Source of the DNA: Pseudofrankia coriaricola
Lineage (GTDB): Bacteria > Actinomycetota > Actinomycetes > Frankiales > Frankiaceae
NCBI RefSeq assembly: GCF_001854805.1
Contig: NZ_MBLO01000216.1
Coordinates: 28,452-92,451 of the forward strand
Length of the DNA: 64,000 nt
Reading direction: 5' to 3'
Under the pieces are notes generated by a model. The model worked only from the letters and a program-made list of their open reading frames with translations, ran no database searches and was not told where the DNA came from. A program made the translations under genes and the position numbers. Shown here one piece after another: positions 37,324-45,068 of the stretch (its first letter is position 1; the number at the start of each line of letters is the position of its first letter).

Positions 37324-37740
37324 CTAACGGCGGCGGGAACGCCTGCGCACCCAGCCCAGCCGGACCAGCACGCTCGGATAGCAGCCCAGGCAGACGATGA
37401 CCGTCAGCAGCCCCAGCAACGAGGCTGGGCCGAGTCCCAGACCGAGCGCGTGCGACACCAGGTAGACCACGATTCCGGGTACCAGGATCACGATGAACGC
37501 CAGCACGAAGATCGACCCGATGCCAGCCTGGCCCGGCTGAGGAGCGCCCGGATGCCTCGGGTGGCCCGGGCCCGGGCCCGGCGACGGTTGGCTGGCCCGC
37601 GCGTCCGACGAGGTGACCACGGGCGACGAGGGCGCGCCGCCAGGCGCCTCGGCGACCGGCGGGGCCTCCTGGAACCCTGGGGGCCCGCTGGCGCGCGGGG
37701 CTTCGCCGTCATCGCGCGCCCTCCGGCCAGGGTCGGTCAC
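37324..37740 (-). CDS. Hypothetical membrane protein, Pro-rich N-terminus
   Basis: 138 residues. The first 70 are Pro/Ser/Gly-rich and hydrophilic; two helices follow, GSIFVLAFIVILVPGIVVYL and GPASLLGLLTVIVCLGCYPS, then a basic tail RRRSRRR. GTG start at 37740 with AGGG six bases upstream, 12 bp after the mqnE stop. Not assignable to a family by eye. Position in the mqnE-mqnA run suggests co-expression. Confidence 0.7.
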   Translation of the reverse strand: MTDPGRRARDDGEAPRASGPPGFQEAPPVAEAPGGAPSSPVVTSSDARASQPSPGPGPGHPRHPGAPQPGQAGIGSIFVLAFIVILVPGIVVYLVSHALGLGLGPASLLGLLTVIVCLGCYPSVLVRLGWVRRRSRRR

Positions 37741-37752
37741 GTCAGCCCTCGC

Positions 37753-38901
37753 TCACGCGTCGATCGGCTGAGGGATGTCGCGGCGGGCCGGGTCAGGGCC
37801 GTCAAAGGTGCGGATCACCCGGTAGCGGGTGTCGCGCTCGACCGGCTGGAAGCCCGCGTCGCGGATCACCGCGAGCAGGTCGTCCCGGGTCATCGTGTTC
37901 GGCGTGCCGAACCGGTCGGCATCGTGAGTGATCTTGTATTCGACGACCGAGCCGTCCAGGTCGTCCGCGCCGAAGTTCAGCGCGAGCTGTGCGGTCGTCA
38001 GACCGTGCATCACCCAGAAGCACTTGACGTGGTCGACGTTGTCGAACAGCAACCGGGAGACGGCGAACGTCTTGAGCGCCTCCGCGCCCGTCGCCATCGG
38101 CTGGTTCATCAGCCGATTACGGGGATCGCCCGCGGCGTCGTGCTGGAATCGCAGCGGAATGAAGACGGCGAAACCGCCGGTCTCGTCCTGGAGCTCGCGC
38201 AGCCGGAGCACATGGTCGACGCGGTGCCGCGGCTGTTCGACGTGGCCGTAGAGCATCGTGCACGGCGTGCGCAGGCCCTTGGCATGCGCCAGCCGGTGGA
38301 TGCGCGACCAGTCTTCCCAATGGGTCTCGTGACCGACGATCTGCTGGCGGATCTCCCAGTCGAAGATCTCCGCACCGCCGCCGGTCAATGACTCCAGGCC
38401 GGCGTCGATCAGTTCGTCGAGGATCTCGTCGGCGGTCAGACCGCTGATCTTCTCGAACCAGTGAATCTCGGTGGCGGTGAACGCCTTGAGCGCGACGCCC
38501 GGCAGCGCGGCACGCAGCTCGCGCAGCGAGCGCGGGTAGTACCGCCACGGCAGGGTCGGGTGCAGGCCGTTGACGATGTGCAGCTCGGTGATGCCGGCGG
38601 GCTCCATCTCCTTGGCCAGGCGGACGGCCTCTTCGATGCGCATCGTGTATGCGTCGGCCTCGCCGGGCTTGCGCTGGAAGGAGCAGTAGGCACAGGAGGC
38701 CGAGCAGACGTTCGTCAGGTTGAGGTGGCGGTTGACGTTGAAGAACGTCTGGTTCCCGTTCTTGCGGGTCCGCACCTCGTGCGCGAGGCCACCGAGCCAG
38801 GCCAGGTCATCGCAGGCATAGAGCGCCTCTCCGTCGGCCCGGTCCAGCCGTTCCCCGGCATGGACCTTCTGCTCGATCTCCCGCTTCAGCCCGGCGTCCA
38901 T
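37753..38901 (-). CDS. mqnE: Aminofutalosine synthase (radical SAM)
   Basis: MqnE joins 3-enolpyruvylbenzoate and the adenosyl moiety of SAM to give aminofutalosine. 382 residues from the ATG at 38901. The 4Fe-4S motif CSASCAYCSFQRKPGE is near residue 63, preceded by NRHLNLTNVC, and ELHIVNGLHPTLPWRYY near residue 110 separates it from MqnC. The aminofutalosine type implies a matching nucleosidase elsewhere. No well-spaced ribosome-binding site was seen; the extended frame to 39087 is not conserved. Confidence 0.94.
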   Translation of the reverse strand: MDAGLKREIEQKVHAGERLDRADGEALYACDDLAWLGGLAHEVRTRKNGNQTFFNVNRHLNLTNVCSASCAYCSFQRKPGEADAYTMRIEEAVRLAKEMEPAGITELHIVNGLHPTLPWRYYPRSLRELRAALPGVALKAFTATEIHWFEKISGLTADEILDELIDAGLESLTGGGAEIFDWEIRQQIVGHETHWEDWSRIHRLAHAKGLRTPCTMLYGHVEQPRHRVDHVLRLRELQDETGGFAVFIPLRFQHDAAGDPRNRLMNQPMATGAEALKTFAVSRLLFDNVDHVKCFWVMHGLTTAQLALNFGADDLDGSVVEYKITHDADRFGTPNTMTRDDLLAVIRDAGFQPVERDTRYRVIRTFDGPDPARRDIPQPIDA

Positions 38902-39120
38902 ACCGATGAGACTAGACCCACGGCCGGCGCGATCATCAACGACGAGACCACCGGCACAAGGGATACCGTCCCGTCGGCGCCCCCCACAACGAGGGAGCCC
39001 ATCGGAGGCGGGACGGCGGGCGGACGGGTGACGACCGGCCGGATATCTCGGCCCGCCCTCCCACGGATGCCGAGGTCGAACCAGCATCCGGGCAGCGGCC
39101 GGCGCCCAGCGGCGGCCGGG

Positions 39121-39498
39121 CTACTTGGCCGGCTTGCCCGGCCCGGCGGTGTCGCGGCGGGCGACACGCTTCTGGATCCGCGCGATCGGCCAGGTCACGA
39201 CGGAGGCCGCGATCATCCCGATCAGCAACGCCCAGAGAACGTAGAAGCCGACCAGAATGAGGATCACGGTGATCACGGCGAAGACCGCGATCCGGATGAG
39301 GAAGTAGGGAAGCGCGGCCTTCAGGTCGTCGGGCTGGTGCTCGGGCTTGGTGCCCTTCACCTTCTTTGGCCCCGTCGTCGGCACGGACTTCACCGTGGGC
39401 ACGGACTTCGCCGTGGGCGCGGACTTCGCCGTCGCCGTCTTCGGCTTGGCCGGCGCCTTCGGCTGCGCCGCGGCCCCCTGGTTCCGCCCGCGTGCCAT
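39121..39498 (-). CDS. DUF4229 small membrane protein (second), with repetitive Lys/Pro N-terminus
   Basis: 125 residues. The C-terminal half has two helices, YFLIRIAVFAVITVILILVG and WALLIGMIAASVVTWPIARI, then a basic end, the DUF4229 layout. The first about 55 residues are Ala/Lys/Pro-rich and include repeats of the type KSVPT from near-identical 18-bp units at about 39378-39430. ATG at 39498 with AGGGAG seven bases upstream, 11 bp after ubiX. A 219-bp spacer follows before mqnE. Confidence 0.78.
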   Translation of the reverse strand: MARGRNQGAAAQPKAPAKPKTATAKSAPTAKSVPTVKSVPTTGPKKVKGTKPEHQPDDLKAALPYFLIRIAVFAVITVILILVGFYVLWALLIGMIAASVVTWPIARIQKRVARRDTAGPGKPAK

Positions 39499-39509
39499 CC
39501 CGATCTCCC

Positions 39510-40349
39510 TCAGTCCTTTGGTCCACCGAGGAGCTGGCCCGTTCCCGCGCCCGCGCCCGCTTCGTCGTCGCCGTCCCACCCGTGCGGTGTGCCATCTACT
39601 GTGCCAGGTCTCGGACGGTCCGTACGCGCCGCGCCCAGTTGTCCCGCCCACCGCCGGAACAGGGTGTTGGGCACGCCCGCCGCGTCGAGGACCCGGCCGG
39701 CGACGAAATCGACCAGTGCCTGCGCGTCCGCCGCTCCGGCATAGAAGCCAGGGCTCGCGGCGGCGACCACCGCGCCCGCGTCGTGCAGCGCCAGGAGGTG
39801 GCGCAGGGTGGCGCCGGTGAACGGCATCTCGCGGGGCACGACCAGCAGCCGGCGCCCCTCCTTGAGGGTCACGTCGGCGGCACGCTGCAGCAGGTCCTTG
39901 GACAGGCCGAGCGCGATTCCGGCGATCGACGCGGTACTGGCCGGCACGACGATCATGCCGCGGGTCGGGTAGGAACCACTGCTCGGCCCGGCGGCCAGGT
40001 TGTCGGCGCCGTGCACCCGCACCAGTCGGGCGACCTGCTCGGCGATGAGCCCGCGGTCGGGCCGCCCGCCGCCGGCGAGCGTCGTCCCGAGCCACTCGGC
40101 GAGCGCCCCCGGCCACGCGCCGTCGCCGTCGCGCCAGGCGATCCCCGTCTCATCCAGCAGGGTGAGCCGCGCGGCCCGGGAGACCACCAGGTCCACCGGC
40201 AGGCCGGCGGCCAGCAGGCCGCGCAGCACCGACGCGGCGTACGGCGTGCCACTTGCCCCGCTGACCCCGACGACCCACGGCCTCCGCCCCTCATCGGGCG
40301 CGGCGCCGTCGCGGGCGGTGCCTGGCCGTCCGCCGGGGGGCGTGGTCAC
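39510..40349 (-). CDS. ubiX: UbiX-like flavin prenyltransferase
   Basis: Makes prenylated FMN for a UbiD-type decarboxylase, here the one encoded at 41.4 kb. 279 residues; VVGVSGASGTPYAASVLRGL near residue 22, SSGSYPTRGMIVVPAST near residue 120, and LLVVPREMPFTGATLRHLL near residue 165 are diagnostic. It is longer than the usual 190-210 residues because of a leader of about 20, an inserted Gly/Trp-rich loop of about 25 in the first half and a C-terminal tail of about 45. GTG start in a GTGA overlap with the UbiA-like gene. Confidence 0.92.
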   Translation of the reverse strand: MTTPPGGRPGTARDGAAPDEGRRPWVVGVSGASGTPYAASVLRGLLAAGLPVDLVVSRAARLTLLDETGIAWRDGDGAWPGALAEWLGTTLAGGGRPDRGLIAEQVARLVRVHGADNLAAGPSSGSYPTRGMIVVPASTASIAGIALGLSKDLLQRAADVTLKEGRRLLVVPREMPFTGATLRHLLALHDAGAVVAAASPGFYAGAADAQALVDFVAGRVLDAAGVPNTLFRRWAGQLGAARTDRPRPGTVDGTPHGWDGDDEAGAGAGTGQLLGGPKD

Positions 40350-41248
40350 GCGACGAGGCCGCGCGCGATCAGGTCGACGAGCGCGAAGCCGAACAGCGCG
40401 ATGCCGACGAAGCCGTTCGCCGTGAAGAACGCGCGGTTGACCTTGGACAGGTCGCTCGGGGTGACGATCGCATGCTCGTAACCGAAAGCGACCGCGGTCA
40501 GCCCTAGCCCCACCCACCAGAAGGCGCCGAAGCCCTCGGCCAGCCCGAACAGGACGAACAGGACGAACGTCACGACGTGAGTGGCCGCCGATGCGATGAG
40601 GGCGGCTCGTACTCCGAACCGGGCCGGCACCGAGTGGACCCCGATCCGACGGTCCACCTCGACGTCCTGGCAGGCGTAGATCAGGTCGAAGCCACCTATC
40701 CAGCTGCCGACCGCCAGCCCAAGCAGTACGGCGCCCCACGACCAGTGGCCGGTGATCGCGATCCAGGCACCGATCGGCGCCACCGCCTGCGCGACCCCGA
40801 GGACGACCTGCGGGAAGTTCGTGAACCGCTTGGCGTAGGGATAGACGACCAACGGGGCGACGGCCGCCGGAGCGAGCGCCAGACAAAGCCAGCCGAGCGC
40901 TGCCGCGGCGGCGAGGAACACCACCAGCGCGACACCCGCGCCAATGATCGCGGTACGAACGGCCACCACGCCGGTGACCAGCTCCCGGCGCGCGGTGCGA
41001 GGATTACGGGCGTCGATCTCCCGGTCGATGACCCGGTTGGCCGCCATCGCGAACGTCCGGGCGGCGACCATCGCGACGGTCACCAACACCAGGTCCGCCC
41101 AGTGCACCGACCGCGACACCCGGAACCCAGCTGCCAGCGCCGCCACATAGGCAAACGGCAACGCGAACACCGAATGTTCGATCATCACCAGTCGCAGGAA
41201 CGCCCGCGGCCGCGCCGTCACCGCCGGCAACCAGGCAGCCTCACTCAT
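40346..41248 (-). CDS. mqnP: UbiA-family prenyltransferase, probable 1,4-dihydroxy-6-naphthoate prenyltransferase
   Basis: Membrane prenyltransferase attaching the polyprenyl tail. 300 residues, eight or nine helices. First Asp motif NRVIDREIDARNPRT near residue 70 and second DLIYACQDVEVDRRIGVHS near residue 190 bind Mg-diphosphate. The neighbourhood with UbiX- and UbiD-like genes and mqn genes points to the futalosine-route substrate and not 4-hydroxybenzoate. ATG at 41248; mqnL lies 197 bp upstream with a strong hairpin in between. Confidence 0.88.
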   Translation of the reverse strand: MSEAAWLPAVTARPRAFLRLVMIEHSVFALPFAYVAALAAGFRVSRSVHWADLVLVTVAMVAARTFAMAANRVIDREIDARNPRTARRELVTGVVAVRTAIIGAGVALVVFLAAAAALGWLCLALAPAAVAPLVVYPYAKRFTNFPQVVLGVAQAVAPIGAWIAITGHWSWGAVLLGLAVGSWIGGFDLIYACQDVEVDRRIGVHSVPARFGVRAALIASAATHVVTFVLFVLFGLAEGFGAFWWVGLGLTAVAFGYEHAIVTPSDLSKVNRAFFTANGFVGIALFGFALVDLIARGLVA

Positions 41249-41293
41249 CGCACACCTCGCGGGGCTCCACCACCGACGTCAACCCCCCGGGGT

Positions 41294-41335
41294 CCCCGTG
41301 GATCCGAGCCGCGCCAGCGGATCGGATCCACGGGG
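41294..41335 (-). terminator. 14-bp perfect inverted repeat between the UbiD-like and UbiA-like genes
   Basis: Arms CCCCGTGGATCCGA (41294-41307) and TCGGATCCACGGGG (41322-41335) with a 14-base loop, 110 bp after the decarboxylase stop. GGATCCACG recurs once more at about 41349. Without a T-run it may be an intrinsic-like terminator, an attenuator or an operator for the mqnP gene. Confidence 0.5.
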
Positions 41336-41445
41336 CTATGCCAAGCCGGATCCACGCCAGCCCCGACGATCCGTCACTCATCGGTCACACCAGCGCTCGT
41401 CATTCGTCGCTCGCCACCCGTTGGTCATAGGTCCTCGTCCCGCGG

Positions 41446-42897
41446 TCAAATTCCGTAGTCCTTCCAGCGGTCAGTGACCAGCGTGCGGGTGGCGTCGTCC
41501 ATCACGCACTCCGCCGGCCAGCCGCCGGCTCGGCGGTAGCCCTCGGTCGGAAGCTTCCTGGTGGCGTCGATGCCGGCCTTGCCACCCCAGAACTGCTCGT
41601 AGGACGAGTGGTCGAGGTGGTCGACCGGGCCGATCGTGGTGACCAGGTCGTGGGCGTAGTCGACGTTGCCGAACGCCCGCCAGGCGACCTCCGTGTAGTC
41701 GTGCACATCACAGTCGGCATCGACGACGATCACCAGCTTGGACAGCGACAGCAGCCCGGCGCCCCAGACCGCGTGCATGACCTTCTGTGCCTGTTTCGGG
41801 TAACGCTTGTCGATCGAGACGAGCGCGCAGTTGTGAAAGACGCCGGCCTCGGGAAGGTCGTAGTCGACGATCTCGGGAACCAGCATCTTGATGAGCGGCA
41901 GGAAGATGCGCTCGGTCGCCTTTCCCATCGGGCCGTCCTCCTGCGGGGGCCGGCCGACGACGATCGTCTGGTAAATCGGCTCCCGTCGCATCGTCATCAC
42001 CTCGACGTGCAGCGCGGGGAAGGGCTCGACCGGGGTGTAGAAGCCGGTGTGATCGCCGAACGGCCCTTCTGGGCGGCGCTCCCCCGGCTCAAGCCAGCCC
42101 TCCAGCACGATCTGCGCGTTGGCCGGGACCTGCAGCGGGACGCTCACGCAGTCGACCAGCTCGACCCGCTCGCCACGGAGGAAGCCGGCGAACAGGTACT
42201 CGTCGATGTCGGCGGGAAGCGGCGCGGACGCGGCATAGGTGACCGCCGGATCGCAGCCGAACGCGATCGCGACCGGCAGCCGCTCGCCGCGCCGCTCGGC
42301 GACCGCGTGGTGGGCGTTGGAGTCCTTGTGGATCTGCCAGTGCATGCCGACGGTGCGCGCGTCATGCCGCTGCAGCCGGTACATGCCGAGATTGCGGGCG
42401 CCGGTCTCCGGGTGGCGGGTGTGCGTGAGGCCCAGGTTGAGGAAGGCGCCGCCGTCGTCCGGCCAGGAGGTGACGGCCGGCAGCCGGAACAGGTCGACCT
42501 CGTCGCCCTTGTAGACGACCTCCTGGCAGGGCGCGGTGCGGACCTTCTTCGGCGGCATGTTCGTCAGTCGGGCGGCCTTGCCAAGCGCCTCACGCATGCC
42601 GGAGAAGCCATGCGGCAGCTCAGGGCGCAGCATGTCGGCGATCCGGTCGCCCAGGTCGTCGAGCCGCTCGACGCCGAGCGCCCTCGCCATCCGCTTCTCG
42701 GTGCCGAAGACATTGATGGCCAGCGGCATGTCCGAGCCCGCCGGGTTCTCGAACAGCAGCGCCGGACCGCCGGCACGAACGACTCGCTGGACGATCTCGG
42801 TCACCTCCAGCTTCGGGTCCACCGTCGCCGCCACGCGACGCAGCTCACCGTGCTTCTCGAGGTCACGCAGGAACGCCCGCAGATCCGCCCATGCCAT
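41446..42897 (-). CDS. mqnL: UbiD-family menaquinone biosynthesis decarboxylase
   Basis: Prenylated-FMN-dependent decarboxylase removing the naphthoate carboxyl group. 483 residues from the ATG at 42897, with GGAGG seven bases upstream. UbiD traits: WADLRAFLRDLEKHGELRRV at the start, LGMYRLQRHDARTVGMHWQI near residue 175, EGPFGDHTGFYTPVEPFPAL near residue 285 with the conserved Glu, and DADCDVHDYTEVAWRAFGN near residue 405. Together with ubiX and mqnP it forms the late part of the futalosine route. Confidence 0.9.
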   Translation of the reverse strand: MAWADLRAFLRDLEKHGELRRVAATVDPKLEVTEIVQRVVRAGGPALLFENPAGSDMPLAINVFGTEKRMARALGVERLDDLGDRIADMLRPELPHGFSGMREALGKAARLTNMPPKKVRTAPCQEVVYKGDEVDLFRLPAVTSWPDDGGAFLNLGLTHTRHPETGARNLGMYRLQRHDARTVGMHWQIHKDSNAHHAVAERRGERLPVAIAFGCDPAVTYAASAPLPADIDEYLFAGFLRGERVELVDCVSVPLQVPANAQIVLEGWLEPGERRPEGPFGDHTGFYTPVEPFPALHVEVMTMRREPIYQTIVVGRPPQEDGPMGKATERIFLPLIKMLVPEIVDYDLPEAGVFHNCALVSIDKRYPKQAQKVMHAVWGAGLLSLSKLVIVVDADCDVHDYTEVAWRAFGNVDYAHDLVTTIGPVDHLDHSSYEQFWGGKAGIDATRKLPTEGYRRAGGWPAECVMDDATRTLVTDRWKDYGI

Positions 42898-43280
42898 GCC
42901 GCCATCCTCCCAGCGCACCTCCTCCCCGCGCCCAGTGCACTCAGTGCGCTGTGCCGCTTCCCCGCCCGGCGGGCACGCGCCGACCGGCCAGACCGGTCTG
43001 GCCGGTCAGACCGCCTGGTCAGGGAGCGGAATCGGTCGGCCGGATCGGCGGTTGTCGTCAGTGGCCAGACGCCGCCGGTAGCCAGGGCGCACACTGACTC
43101 CTAGGCGACACCCGCCCCTATGCACCGGATGGACCACCCCCGCCGCGATGAAGACGCTGGTCAGCGCGGCGACGCGGAGACGACCATCGGTCTGGGTAGG
43201 TCTCGCCGGCGTCGTAAGGTGGTCAAGGGCCGTGAACGACGCAAGACGAACGGCTAGCAGGAAAGGGGGGCGACGAGCCG
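42898..43280. other. Divergent spacer with a 26-bp perfect palindrome
   Basis: 383 bp between the decarboxylase (minus) and a small membrane protein (plus). The only clear structure is the palindrome at 42982-43007. No gene is supported. Confidence 0.5.
42982..43007. promoter_or_regulatory. 26-bp perfect palindrome, candidate operator
   Basis: GACCGGCCAGACC followed directly by its reverse complement, with no loop. Zero-loop symmetry points to a protein-binding site and not an RNA hairpin. It lies 85 bp upstream of the mqnL start and could control mqnL-mqnP-ubiX. Confidence 0.5.
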
Positions 43281-43706
43281 GTGGTTCTCCTGCTCTACGT
43301 CGTGATCTGTGCGGCCATGGCCTACGTGATCCTGGACATCGCGCGAACCCCCCGGAGCGGGATCCGAGTCCTGTCCAAGCCGGTCTGGATCGCGCTCGTT
43401 CTTCTGTTCGGGGTGCTGTTCGGGCCGATCAGCTGCGTGCTCTGGTTCATCTTCGGTCGGCCGCGGTCGGCGATCGGCCGCGGCGGCGCACGCGCCCGCC
43501 GCGAGCACCCGGCCTACGGCGGTTCCGGCCGGTGGGACGCCATCTCGTCGCACCGTTCCGACGGCCTGGGCCGTGCGCGGGGCCGCGTTCACTGGCTCGA
43601 GCAGCCCGACCGCCCGCGTGGCCCCGATGACGATCCCGAGTTCCTGCTCGAGCTCTCGGAGCGCCTGCGCCGCCAGGACCCCGACGGTCCCTCCCCGCGT
43701 CCGTAA
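43281..43706 (+). CDS. PLDc_N-type small membrane protein
   Basis: 141 residues. Two helices, LLLYVVICAAMAYVILDIAR and WIALVLLFGVLFGPISCVLW, match the N-terminal membrane domain found in cardiolipin synthases (PLDc_N), here without a phospholipase domain. A hydrophilic, Arg-rich tail ends in DDDPEFLLELSERLRRQD. GTG at 43281 with GGGGGG about 11 bases upstream. Function unknown; widespread in actinobacteria. Confidence 0.78.
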   Translation: MVLLLYVVICAAMAYVILDIARTPRSGIRVLSKPVWIALVLLFGVLFGPISCVLWFIFGRPRSAIGRGGARARREHPAYGGSGRWDAISSHRSDGLGRARGRVHWLEQPDRPRGPDDDPEFLLELSERLRRQDPDGPSPRP

Positions 43707-43798
43707 CCGGTCGGGCCTGACGTGGTCGTCGACAAGCGCTAGATCAAATCTGCTGAGCCGCTGGCGCGACCCAGCCACAGCACATGACGGCGCCTCTA

Positions 43799-43899
43799 GC
43801 GCAGTGCCAACCCAGCCACATCTTCAATCTGGCACCACACCAACCACGGCCATACGCCTGCACCCGGCACCACGCAAGAGGACGCCCCGCGTCCGACAG
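43799..43899 (+). repeat. Second dispersed intergenic repeat, copy B
   Basis: Matches 24207-24308: GCGCAGTGCCAACCC, CCACGGCCATACGCC and CCCGGCACCACGC appear in the same order and nearly the same spacing. It lies between a small membrane protein gene and the ccsB stop. No open frame or clear palindrome explains it. Confidence 0.6.
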
Positions 43900-43946
43900 G
43901 CGGATGGGCGAGCGGTCGCGCAAGCGACCTTCGAGCCAGATCCGCC

Positions 43947-45068
43947 TCAGACTCCGGCGTAGGAGTGCAGGCCCGAGATGACGAGGTTGACCAGGTAGTA
44001 GTCGACGAACAGGGCGCTGAACGCGACCAGGGAGACGGCCGCGGCCTTGTAGCCGCGCCAGCCAGCGGTCGCCCGCGCATGTAGGTAGGCGGCGTAGCAG
44101 ACCCAGGTGATGAACGACCAGGTCTCCTTCGGGTCCCAGCCCCAGTAGCGGCCCCAGGCGGCCTCGGCCCAGATCGCGCCGGCGATGACGGCGAACGTCC
44201 AGATCGGGAAACCGAATGCGATCAGCCGGTAGGTCAGGGTGTCAAGCGACGCCGACGCCGGCAGCTTCATGACGATGCCGCCGCGGTTGCGCATCGCGGC
44301 CGAGACGGGCGCCCGCCCGGCCGCGACCTCGGCGAGCCGGTGCTCCCAGCGGTCCTTGACCAGGAACAGCACTGTGGTGACCGCGGACACCAGGAAGATG
44401 CCGCTGGACAGGATCGCGGCAACGACGTGGATCTTCAGCCAGTACGAGTTCAGCGCCGGCACGAGCGGCCCCGCCGGGACGTAGAGCACCGTCCTGGCGA
44501 AGCCCAGGTAGACCAACGCGGGGAACACCAGGAAGACGCCTAGCCAGCGGACCGGGTAGCGGGTCAGCAGCAGGAGGAACGCCGAGATCGCGATCAGGCA
44601 GATCATCGACGAGAACTCGTACATGTTGCCCCACGGCACCCGGTGCGCCGCGAGGCCGCGGGTGACCAGGGAGCCGACGTGCAGTCCCCAGCCGAGCACC
44701 GTGAGCACGACGGCGATCCGGCCGATCAGGAGCGCCCGCGCCGGCTGGGCCTCCCCGGCGTCACCGGCCGAACCCGAGCCGCCGGCGGCCTTGCCGGCCG
44801 CGGCGCTCGTGACGGCGGGAGCGGCGGCTGAGACGTTACCCGCGGCGGCGCTGGCCTGGCCGGCCGCGGCGCCGACGAGCGCCGGCTCGCGGAGCGCGGT
44901 CTTCGCCGCGCTCTCGGCCCTCGGCGCGGCTGCGGCCGCGTCCGCCGTCCGGCCGATGCGGTTGAAGGCGAACTCAGCCGCGTAGCCGAGCATCGCGACC
45001 GCGTAGACGGCCATGGCACCGTCGACGAGATGATCGGACAGATGGGCGAGGCCCTCGTTGACGGCCAT
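43947..45068 (-). CDS. ccsB: Cytochrome c biogenesis protein CcsB (heme export/ligation, CcsA family)
   Basis: System II heme handling protein acting with ResB to attach heme to apocytochromes outside the membrane. 373 residues; eight helices. WGNMYEFSSMICLIAIS near residue 150 and the tryptophan-rich heme motif WGRYWGWDPKETWSFITW near residue 315 are diagnostic. Residues about 40-110 are a long Ala-rich loop after helix 1, an expansion relative to short homologues. ATG at 45068 overlaps the resB stop as TGATG; a TTG precedes it. Confidence 0.94.
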   Translation of the reverse strand: MAVNEGLAHLSDHLVDGAMAVYAVAMLGYAAEFAFNRIGRTADAAAAAPRAESAAKTALREPALVGAAAGQASAAAGNVSAAAPAVTSAAAGKAAGGSGSAGDAGEAQPARALLIGRIAVVLTVLGWGLHVGSLVTRGLAAHRVPWGNMYEFSSMICLIAISAFLLLLTRYPVRWLGVFLVFPALVYLGFARTVLYVPAGPLVPALNSYWLKIHVVAAILSSGIFLVSAVTTVLFLVKDRWEHRLAEVAAGRAPVSAAMRNRGGIVMKLPASASLDTLTYRLIAFGFPIWTFAVIAGAIWAEAAWGRYWGWDPKETWSFITWVCYAAYLHARATAGWRGYKAAAVSLVAFSALFVDYYLVNLVISGLHSYAGV

